From assembly GCF_047948215.1 (NCBI RefSeq), contig NC_134456.1, forward strand, positions 85,514,515 to 85,578,514: DNA of 64,000 bases. The letters run 5' to 3'. Shown piece by piece: positions 26,001 through 38,000 of this stretch. Under the pieces are notes generated by a model. That model did no database searches and had not been told where the DNA came from. It saw only the letters and a program-made list of their open reading frames with translations. Origin of the DNA: Lycorma delicatula (Eukaryota; Arthropoda; Insecta; Hemiptera; Fulgoridae). The position numbers were made by a program, and so were the translations under genes. Within the stretch, counting starts at the first letter, position 1. The number at the start of each line of letters is the position of its first letter.

Positions 26001-29000
26001 TGCAGTAATAAGCCCTAGGGGAAGGTACATCAGTTCGAATCAGATTTCATCTCCTTTCTTTTTTCTTTTTTTAAATTTAAATATATTGATTTAATAATAA
26101 TTTTAACCCGTGATTGTAAAAAAAAATTACGATAAGTAATAATTCAATAATAAAAATAAAATAAAAAATTATGAAAAAATATCATAAGTAGTTATTAATA
26201 AAATAAAATTTTATATGTATTTAGTTTTAAAAAAATGTGTATATGTAATCTAATAGGCGTACAAGGAAGTCATATGGTGCCCACAACAGATTTTTGTTGA
26301 TATCAATAACGCTATTAAAAGTTCGTTAACGCTATCATATTAATTCCGCTCTTAATTCAAATTCAAATTTATTCCAATAATAATTTTACAAATTGATATA
26401 CAAAGTTTTATTCTGTGCAATACATAGAGCAATATGTAAGCTCCAGTGTCAAAGATAAAAATAGAGTACAAATAAGTCTTAAAATATAGCCTAATTTAAT
26501 TATAATTATTCTAATGTTTGTTATATCGACTCTAGCTGATATTAAGAATAATCATTATATACAAGGCGGTGTGCGGTTCGCTTCATCAACAGTAGTAAAA
26601 ATCACATTGTATATTTTGAACACTATTTTAATTTTATTTGTTCTTTGTTAATTTTATTCATTCTAAGTTAGAAAACAAAACACTAGTGTCCTAAATACTT
26701 CTTTTTTTTTCTTTTTCCTGTTTAGCTTTCGGGAATTACCGTTCGGGTATTACTTCAGAGGATGAATGAGGATGATATGTATAAGTGTAAATGAAATGTA
26801 GTCTTGTACAGTCTCAGTTCGATCATTCCTGAGATGTGTGGTTAACTGAAACCCAATTACCAAAGAACACCGGTATCCAAGAGCTATTATTCAAATCCGT
26901 ATAAAAGTAACTGCCTTTATTAGGACTTGAACGCTGGAACTCTCGACTTCTAAATCAGATGATTTGGAAAGACGCATTCACCACTAGACCAACCCGGTGG
27001 GTTAGTGTCCTGAATACTGGCAACCCATTACTTCACCTTTTTAATGAAGATATTTTCAGCAGTTATAACTTTATATTGTTGTCAAACATATTATAAATTT
27101 TAGGTCTTAAATAGACAAATGATTTTCGAAACCGTTCTTTAAATACAGCCGGGATTTGCGTATTTTCTGCATCCATACTTATTGTATTATTTATTTTATG
27201 ATCTTTACAACTACTGAAAAATACTTAATACTTTGTATACATATAGATGCTTTACGGGTAAAATATTCAATTTTTTGAAAACCTCAAGAAATGGGTTGAA
27301 TCTCCTTTTGAAATCCTTAATTCTAATTATTCTTTTTGTGTTATTTCCACAATTGTTAAGTGAGATTTATAAGTGCCTGCCTAACATTCGATTCCAAATT
27401 CAAATCTAGATTTAATAAGCTTAATGAGCATTACATATACAAACCGACCATTTTTGATTGCAATAATTTCGTCACTTGTAAAATTTATACGAGTATAATA
27501 ATAATAATTATTATTATTTTCTCAATTTTAATATGTGAGGCATCCGACTTAACTCATAATTTATAATTAGGCCTGAATATTTAGCGGAATTAGTTTTCCT
27601 TATTCATTCCGACGCATAAATCGGTGTTACACGTGTGCAAGTGTTTATGATACTTTACAGAGAAGGTCGTTTCTTCCCTATCCAGGAAATTAACAGAATT
27701 CACACAGTTACTTATGCTAAGAAGTAATCTATTTTAATAGAAGCGATCTCTGATGATAATGAGATCTTCTTCATCAACATTTTTATATCTTCCCAACATT
27801 TTTTTTATTATCGGTGTTGCGAAGAAATACCATTTACGTATCCCCCACTAGTGGGGGAGTGTTGGACTCGCACTGGTTCGGCTAGATTTATTAATAGCCA
27901 ATATGTGCCCACGCCCTACCGACTAAAACTCCTACCTACTTCACCGTTCCTCCCCACCCGGGACCGGTTTGGCAATTAAGTATAGCACAACCCCTGGGGT
28001 GCCAAAGTAGGAAAGCCCAGGAGTCCCAAAGATTCACCACCGCCGCCCACCCGCGCAAGCACGGACAGACGCCGGCTCCACTGAGGGCTGGCCCAATTAT
28101 GTATCATCTTCACTTATAAAACTTCCCACTTATCACGGCTATATTCTAGGGCAGTATCTTCCGCAAAGAAAAGACATTTCCCTCTGAATTTTTCATTACG
28201 TAAATCATTAATGAATATTAAAAACAGAACAACGGCGAGAATAGTACCCTGTGTAGTGCCAAATGATACTACGGTCCAGTCACTTAAATTATCACCTATT
28301 CTGGCACACTGTAGACGATTTGACAGATAAGAACCAAACCAGATTAACGCGTTACCCCTAATTCCTATTCTGTCCATTTTAGTTAGGAGAACTTTGTGAT
28401 TAAATAATTGTATCAAATGCTTTTTGAATATTTAAAAGCAAAACTGAGCAATTTTTACGTATATTTATGCTTCTATATACATCTCTAAATAATTCACTTA
28501 CTACCATTTCAGCACTTTTATTTTTTATGAATCCAAATTGACTCTTACTAAAAAAATTGTTTTTACAGAGAAAATTAATTAATCTTTTTATTATTTTGGA
28601 TAGAACAGGGATCAAAGATATCCGTCGGTAGTTTTCCACCTCTCTTGAATCACCTGTTTTTAAAATTTGGATGACTTTTTGAGCCCTTGCGGGAAGATAC
28701 CGGTTTCAAAATTTTCATCAATGATAAATTACAATATATGTACAATATTTTTAACGCATTTTTTATAGAATTTGATGGGTATACTATCACAATCCCTTGA
28801 TTTATTTATTTTTCGAAGGATTGATTAACCTTTAATGATAATATAATATCTTGAACTCGATGATCAATATATTGAATTGGTCGATAATTCATTTTTTTTG
28901 TATGAAAGATTGATGAAATTTTATTACAAACCCTATAAAAAAATAAAAGAATCGATAATGAAAGGGGGACATGATGATTTATCTGAAAAATGTTTTTAAA

Positions 29001-32000
29001 TTTTTTTTCATTTAATTTAATCGATGCAACATCTTTCGTTAACACCAATCAGATATATTTAGTTAGACTGAGCAGTAAAATACGTAAAAAATAAAAAGAT
29101 TATTTCATAGTTAATTTAAACTGAATATAATTCATAGTGCGTGGCTATAAAAATAATCGCAAAAATGCAAACAAATATTTTCATAACTCCTGTATTTATA
29201 TTTTTGTTGTTTTAATTAATTGTTGGTTTTCTCCAGAAAGAAAAAAAAAGTTATACAACCTTTTGCTGGCCTTGCTGGGAAAACCCAGTAATAATACATA
29301 TAATTTAAATATAATTAATATATGCATATATATATATATATATGCATTTTAGATTACATATTTATATATGTAATCTAAAATACATAAGTAATATAATATT
29401 ATGCAGTCGTAATTCATAAACTGGTATGTTATACAACAAGGCTACTTCTGGTATGACATTTTCTTTTGTTTTTTTTTTTTTTTTGCTAAATTCCTTTATT
29501 TACTTACAATCAGCTTTTACAATAATGCAATAAGCAAGTCGTATGACTGATCATCACGTGAAAGAGAAGCACCCAGTGATAATCCTCAAGTAATACAAAA
29601 ACAATAACATAACAAACAAAAAATAGTATAACATAAATAATATAACATTTGATAGTGCCTTTAAATGTCCAGTAAACATTAATATTAAAACAACAAAATA
29701 AATAACAACTTTAAATAGAACAGTAAACGAAGCAGTAACTTTGAAACATCCAAGAAATAATAAACGTGAGCACCAAGCCACCAAACTGGATCATCATACC
29801 GGCCATCATCAAAATCACCTACACGGAGCCTTTTTAGTCTCCTAAGTCCACGCTGTTGTCTAGCAGATTCAAAGCGAGAAGGTTAATATACTTACCCAAC
29901 CTGGACACATACCTTAAAAATAGACGTGCAACTTCCTCTCGAACATATGGAATGCCTATGTAGTTGTGGATCTCAGCATTCCTCGCGAACCACGGCGCGT
30001 GTGTTATGTTGCGAAGAAGTTTATTCAGAAATCGTTGAATGACCTCCACGTTACTCGTTACTGTTACTGGCGGTTTCCCAGAGTTCAATTCCGTACGTCT
30101 ATATCGGTTTCAAGAATGCCTTGTAGAGCAGCACCTTGTTGGACAAAGAAAGTTGAGATCTCTTACCCAACAACCACTACATCTTCTTAAACTTAATTTC
30201 AAGCAACATCCTCTTCACACTAATGTGATCACTCCACGCCAAACGGCGATTAAGGAAAAAGACAAGTACCGTACCGTACTGACTTGAGGTATCCTAACAC
30301 CATATAAACGAACCGCAGAGCAATCTTCCCTCCTCATCGTGAACGTCACTTGGCTGGACTTCGCCGGATTAACCTTTATTCTTCATGTACTCAACCAAAC
30401 GCTGATGGGATCCATTGCAGATTGTAATTTCTCCGAGATAGTAGCCGGGCTATCGTCAACCGCCGAGATCGCCGTGTCATCTGCGTACGACGCAACCGTA
30501 ACATTGGCTCGAATAGGCAGATCAGAAATGTAGATCAGGAACAGAACCGGCCCCAGAACTGAGCCTTGCGAAACCCCCGCATTGTTATTGAAAAACACCG
30601 ACATCTCTTGACTGATTAACGCGCGAGAAGCGATCATCTAGATAGCTGCGTAGAATTAAAAAGTACAGTTGTGGTAGGCACGATTTCAATTTGAAAAGAA
30701 GACATGGTATCCAAACTTTGTTAAACGCCTGCTCTATATCCAAAAAGGATGCCTGAAGAAATACTGTTTTTTCTTTCAGACACCTGACGATAACACCAGT
30801 AATTTTATGGGCTTTTTCCACAGTCGAGTGACCACCCCTAAAGCCGAATTGATGATCGGGTATCACTCCTTCACTTTCCAATACTGGCCACATTCTGAGC
30901 AGGAACAGCTTCTAAAAGATCTTGGATAAAACCGATAGCAGGCTTATAGGCCTATACGAAGATACCTCCTGCGAAGGCTTCCCAGGTTTCAAGACCATCG
31001 TTATTTGTGACACCTTCCATTCCGAAGGGTAGTGAATTGTCCTAAGGATTGCATTAAAGAAACAGCTCGAGACGGTAGTGAAGATATCTCTTATGCGTAA
31101 TGCAGACTGAAGCCTTCCGTATGCACCCAATCCTATTCACTTCTTGTGCTATTTCCACCTTCAAGAAGGGCCTCAAAGGGAGACACAAACGGATCGGGCT
31201 ATTTAAGAACTCACTAACTTCTCCTCAATACCATCGTGCATTTCATGCGGCCGAAACACCTTCCCTAATTATTCAGCATACAACTAGGCCTTTCAGCTGT
31301 TGTTACAAGTCCACCCATCAGCCGTCTTCAACGGCGGAAAAGAGATTGGCGGCTGCTTGAATTTTTTCGTCACCCTCCACAAAGAATGATCGTCCTCCTC
31401 AGAGGAAATAGACTCTCAAGAGTCTGAAGAGGAAATAGTCTTACTCCTTGAACGACTCATCCATGTGCACACACAGCACTTTCAATCTGCGGGCCTTCCT
31501 GTTCATCGCCGTCCTACCATCAGGCCTCCCGAACCGCTGCCACCTCCTTCTAAACGTTCTCTTTTTTCTAACCAATTCCATAACCTCGCTGGAGTAGTCC
31601 GTACCTCGTTATATTCCGTCCACCTCCAACGGATTAGAACGCCGGAGTAGTGACGCTGGAGACGAGATATTTCCAGGTCAGTTAGAATTTAATAAAAAAA
31701 GAAATACATATGATTTATAGTGAGTAATTTACCTTAATTACAGTCATCAGTGCTCGAGTTTCCGTCATTTATAGAATTTTAATTATCTTCGTAATAAATT
31801 AACTTTTTCTTTCTTTCTTTTTTCCTGTTTAGCCTCCGGTAACTACCGTTTTAGATAATTCTTCAGAGGCTGAATGAGGATGATATGTATGAGTGTAAAT
31901 GTAGTGTTAGTCTTGTACATTCTCAGTTCGACCGTTCCTGAGATGTGTGGTTAATTGAAACCCAACCACCAAAGAACACCGGTATCCACGACCTAGTATT

Positions 32001-35000
32001 CAAATCCATGTAAAAATATCTGGCTTTACTAGGACTTGAACGCTGTAACTCTCGACTTCCAAATCAGCTGATTTGGGAAGACGCGTTAACCACTAGACCA
32101 ACCCGGTGGGTTCGTAATAATTTAACTATAAATAATCTTCCTCACTGCTATCGAGAGTGTTCAAAATACAACATTTCTTGAACGATTTTTTAATCAAATC
32201 ATCCAATATTTCTGGCCGAGCCGCAATAATCGACTCACAAATCTGTATCAAAGACTATTTCTTAATTTTATCAAATAATGAAGCGTGTCGTGTTAGTTGT
32301 CCAATTTGTGTACTGTTTACGGAAAAAAAAATTTTAAACATTCTATTTAAGCACATATTTAAAGGTTGAAGAATAGATGTCATTCCACCAGGAATAAATT
32401 GATCAAACTTTCCAGCAATCGGCTTCGCTTGACACCGTCAGTAGTTTAACCCCTAAAACTACCCATTAAAACTACAGAAGAATTTCGTAATAAAGCGCCT
32501 AGTCGACGCTCCCAGACGCATTTAATCCAGTTCAGTACTAATTCATCCGTTTTCTTGTGGTCGTACGACAATATCGAGTAGAAATTTACCACTTTTCGGT
32601 AGTTGTTTTCTTCCAAAAATTACGCAGGGCAGTAATTTTTCTCCCATCCGAAGGTATTGTCACCATCACAGAGCAACGTTGTTTTTCGTAACCGGCAGAT
32701 CGTACCCTATTATACTTACGCCTACACTTTCAGCCATTGTTGTTGATGACATTTTGAAAGTCGTGCGTTTGGGTTGCCGATTTAATGTAGAAAATGAGCG
32801 TTTCTTTCAAAAAAAACTGCCATCATACATACAACCATACGGAATTTTTAAAAGTTAAAATTTAATTTTTTTTTAGAGAAGCCCATAAAACGTCAAGACC
32901 TACTAAAAATCCGACTTAAAAAATGTGGCCTGATTAGTTTAATTTATCTTAATATAGTATATTAGCTGTTGCCAATGACTTCGATCGAGTCTATTTCGGA
33001 TCTGTCTCAGAATAAGTTTTCTAAAGAAACATTAGATTAAAAAAAAAAAAGAAGAAATTCTACCGTAATTTATAAATTGACGTGTTAGCGGACATATTGG
33101 AAAATTGGTCCATTTATTATTTTGGAGGGAATTTTGGTCTTCACCTTCGGCTTAATAGAGTTTAATGATAAACATTCTCCTCTCTTTGCTAAATCCACAG
33201 AATGAATTTTTAAATAATTATGAAACACGTGTCGGTTTTAAAGAAGAGTCTAAATTGCAATTTTCATGACTGTGATACATTCAATTCCCGAAATATAGAG
33301 AATTGAAATATTTTAATAAAAAAAATTGCTCGTCCTGTTTGACATCATTATATGCGAAGTGTAGCAAAATACTTCTTTAGTGAATGCCTACGTTGTAAAA
33401 ACAATGCACCCTCTAAAATTCATTTACCTAAGTGGTTTGAACTATACACTGATAAGTCAATCAGTGACGAGTCAATGATTTTTCTCGTAATGTTTTACGA
33501 GAAAAGCAATGGCGAAAACTGTTTCTTGATAAATGCCTTCGCTTTCGAGTTATAAGCAAAGTTGCAAATACGGAAAAATCGTGAAAGTAATACAAATAAA
33601 ATGCCCCGTAGTAACTCGTTTATTTCGTATTACCTTCAGAATTACAAATTTTAAAGAGTTAATGTTTAAATTAATGGTCTTCACAATAATAATTTTAATT
33701 TTTAATTTATTTTCAGTTTCAAAGAAATTTCGTACAAACATATTATTCATTTGGATTATTTTTCTACCTCTAACCAAAATTGACTAATTGAGGTAGATTA
33801 CAATAAATATGATTAAACTAAGTTAGAAGTATCTAAAATATATAACAAATGGAAATCTTAATACATTAAAACAAAAAGAAAAAGAAAGAGAAAAGAAAAC
33901 ATCAAGCTAAAAAAGTCACACGTAATACAAAACATTATGAATATCTTCCGTATACATAAATAAATTTAGATCATACAACAGGTAACAAAAAACATAACAT
34001 GACATCACAATAATAATAATAAAAATAAATAATAATAATTAATTTAGGAGGTGAAGATGCATTTACGCAAGGAGTGTCGGGCTCTCACTGATGGTATTAT
34101 CCAATCATTATCAGCAGACTACCGAATAAAACCACCCCCCTTTCTACCAGGACTCAACCCGGAACCGTTTAACACAATACTTCCGCCGAGTCCTTCTATA
34201 CTAGCCTGAGAAGGCGCTACCTAATTTTCAGGACTATCCAGGTCACCTTTTTTGGTCCTAAAAATGTTGCCGACGAATTGGGCTACACTCTCCCAGCTGC
34301 TCAGTTTACGGAGCATCATCGCAACCACGTTGTGGGGGCTCAGTATTCCGAGATCTGCCTATAGTGTCCCTCGATCTGCCGCCCGCCGAGCACATTTGAA
34401 AAAGGTGTGTTCAGCGTCGTCCCGTACACCGGGGCAATCGAGGCAGTCGGAGGACGGCGCTTTCCCTTTGACATGGAGGTAAACGGGGAAGTACCCGTAA
34501 TCCGTTAAAAACTAGGTCACCCATCTCTCCATGCTGCCGCTCCGTCCACGGTCTGACCAGAGGGATAAGCCTTGCGGTTCATCGTTCTCTGGTTTCGTGG
34601 TCCCAGGTCTCTTGTCATGGGGAAACGTGCAAGTGCGTTCCTCGTTGGCAATAGTCTCCCGGTCTTCGTCTGCCCGCCGCCTCCTGTAGGTCACCTGGCG
34701 CTCCCTTGCCAAAATAGCAATGGTTATGACGCTGGCGACCACCAGTACTGCAGGCTCGGAAACCGTCCGATACGCGGAAGCGACTCGCAAGGCTGTGGTG
34801 CGTTGCACCTGCGCGAGCCGCTTCCGGGTTCTTGCAGCTCTTAATGCCTGGTCCCACACTTCCGACCCGTATAACAGGATGGAGTGTACTGTGTGCTGGC
34901 AATCGCCGTCTGCTGGCCGTGGGTCCGCCGATATTCGCAATGAGCCGGCTGAGAGCAGTTACAGCTCTCACAGCTTTGTTGGCGGCTGTCCGAAGTAATA

Positions 35001-38000
35001 ATAATAATAATCTCCGTTATTAAGCCTAATCTCCTTGGTATAAATTACTCCGAGCTTAGGAAATGTCACCGACAAAAGGCTGTGCAAGTGTGGAATAATA
35101 ATAATAAAGCAGAATAACTAATCATTGGCAACATTACTAATAATTAATTGATTAGGTAAACTGATAATATTTAATTATCACAATATTTAATTTTAAAATT
35201 TAGTTAAATGTTTTCGGTCTTAAATTATTTAATACAACAAATTTAAAAAAAATTAAACAATTTAAAAATTTTGAGATCTACAAAATGTATTATAAGTTTG
35301 GAGTTGTAATAGTTGTAAATGTATTACAATAAATCAGCTGATAGTTTAAAATAATGCAATTAGTATTACGTTACAACTATGTAAATTATTAACTTCGCAT
35401 TTCAAATTCTTACTTCAACATAAAGTAAAGTATTTCATTTGTCTGGATTAATTACGTATTAAAAATTAAGTTATAGTAGTTAAAATCTTTTATTTTCTAG
35501 TGTAAAATTTGTTGCTATTATTGTTATAATTATTATTTTCGTTAATTAAACTCAAATATCCTCACTAGTTGTTTAAATTCATATCTCATTTTCATTAATC
35601 ATTATTATAACCGCCGTGTGTAATTAATGTACCGCAGTTCATTACGTTGTTGTAAAGCAGTAAATAACAAATGATGAACAATGAATTCTACATCAATGTG
35701 GGGGGAAACAGTAAAACGCTGAATATTGTGTTCGTATACGCCTGTTCCATTTATATAGTACATGATACGACATATCTGCGTGTCGTGTTTCGCGAATAGT
35801 TGTGGGGTTGAAAGAGGGGATGTTTATTACTGGGTGCGTTGCAGTTGTATTTTGATGAAACGAGTGAGGGTTCTATCGTAAACAGAATGGGAGCAATTAG
35901 CGGGGGAGAAGGTACGATTAGCCACGGAACTATCGCGGTCGCGTCGTGCTCCGATAGTTCCAGCTGCTCCATCTACTCCGAACGACACTATCATCAGTCC
36001 AGTTTATTATAATCTTACCCTCTTTATAAATAGTATCTCCGCTATTTGTAAGCAATTACCCTGCACTCATCGACAATCGTTCCATATTGTTTCTATTAAT
36101 ACAACTTGTACGTATACTCGCCTACATAGTTTCATTTTTATTTAACAAGGAATAGGGAACACTGTACGTATTTTACGATATTTTTTCTACGTTAAAAGTT
36201 TCAATAGATGACACATCTTTTACTAATCAAAGTTACATCTTTTTATTATTTTTTGTAAAAAACTTAACAAATATTCATATAACCAGCTATTTTTTTCTGT
36301 TGGAATAAAGGAAATTTTACAATAAATTACGTTAAAAAAAATACTGGGAAAGAAATACCCTATTTCTTTTCAAAAATTCTGTCATAAAATAATTAAAAGA
36401 CTTTAAAATCCAATAAACTCTAATACTGAACGTTAATTGACATTAATATTGACGTTAATTGACTGACGTTAATTGATCGGTTTAAGAGTAAATAAAATAA
36501 AGTAGAACATAAATATGACGGTTGTTAACTGAAAATCGGTATATGTTACTGTTTGAAGACATGGCTTTTGTAAAAGTTAATTGTGGAGATCGTTCAATAA
36601 TTACAGAGATAAATGGCAATAAAACTGTTTATTAAAATAAAATGAAACCGTCTAAAGTTCAATACGGCACCCCTAACACAAAAAATATCAGCTGTTCGAA
36701 AAGAATTTCCATCGATAAAACTTCGTTAGTTTATTTTAAAACGTCGACTCCGCTTCAAATGTGTATTGTGGAAGAACAGTGTACTATGATAAACTTCTAA
36801 AAATGTAAAAACCGACAGAAATTTTCTCGCGGGTGTTAAAACAGAAAGGTAAAATGTTTATTAACGTGAAAATTTTTATAATTGAATCGTAAAGTTTAAA
36901 TCAGACAGAACAAAAAATATCACAGATTTTCATCGTAGCGGAAGAGTAGTGGAAGTTTTACCTGACGCAATATAAAATCGCATTAAAGATATTAATTTGC
37001 AAGGAGAAACGCAGTAAAATGCAGGAAATTCCTGAGATTTGTAGTGCGAGTATCCGCATCTCATTGTACTGGGAAAATCGAATGGATACGAGTTTATATA
37101 TAAGCGATTGTTTCGTTGTGAGCGCACCATACTCAGTTGTTTTGGTAGAGTAGAGGTGGGAATCTGATCGCTTGAAGTTCAAGAGTATCATAAAATATTG
37201 AAATTGTTATTGAAAGTATACTAGGCGGTTAATGATCAGCTGCAAAAAAATTTTTGAATTGTTTACATTTAATGAAAAAATGATTTATACAAGAATCTGC
37301 ATCCAACCTCGTAGGGATATTGACCAGAGACTCCATACCATTAGAATAAAGTCAAAATTTATATTTATTAACAACATCCATTAACGTTATCCTCTAAAAG
37401 ATGCAAATTTATATCTTCTACAAGCATCGTTACAGGCTTACTATTGTGGATATCTAAGAAATTGCGTAACTCATCAATAAATACGTTCGCTCTCAACCGA
37501 TGATATCGATAAAAAGGAAAAACATATTAAAAACATAATTATCAACAGACAAAGATAAACAGATGCCGTCAGCGGATAAGAAAGTAGCCTCATCGACCTT
37601 CACTGCAAGTCGTTTTGCACGTACATTATTATACCTCCAGCTCTATAAATTTCGTTAGATTTGGCATAAAGATTATATCCATCAATGCGATAATTATATA
37701 GTTCATCATAAATCCCTGTCTCAGTTAATAATATTATCTTAGGAAATAATTTTAAAATAATAACTTCATTTAAGAATAAGTCAAAATTTTTACGCATGCT
37801 CCTCATATTTTGATGAATTATAAATAAATATTTACCATAAAATAAAAAAATAAAAGAATAATAAAAAACTTAACAAAAAAAATTATTTAAGAACAAACAC
37901 TGAACACTACTATTACACACTATTTAAAGAAAACAGTAAATAGTAGAAATACAAATTTAACAAAATACTATTTAAATTAATTGATATCAACCGAAGTAAT

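Larger units (their letters stand above)
26340..29050 (-). pseudogene. CR1/Jockey-type LINE 3' half, interrupted
   Basis: Minus-strand order: an EN-RT linker (28640-29050); RT fingers and palm at 28400-28639 ([44 protein letters not shown]); palm at 28114-28416 ([46 protein letters not shown]); then C-terminal pieces at 27100-27330 ([37 protein letters not shown]). A 3' end lies near 26345-26400, where the minus strand has AATAAATTTGAATTTGAATT. Palm residues are altered: the usual F/YADD is FAED, and GTTQGTILA replaces GVPQGSILG. A SINE (26700-27002) and a GC-rich piece (27841-28100) interrupt it. Confidence 0.85.

Noticed and set aside
34572..35023. Plus-strand frames of 60-90 residues
   Set aside because: Shadows of the R1 LINE thumb on the minus strand in GC-rich sequence.
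36429..36478. Tandem ACGTTAATTGA words as a CRISPR-like or satellite array
   Set aside because: Only three imperfect units with irregular spacing; no spacer pattern, and the window is eukaryotic.
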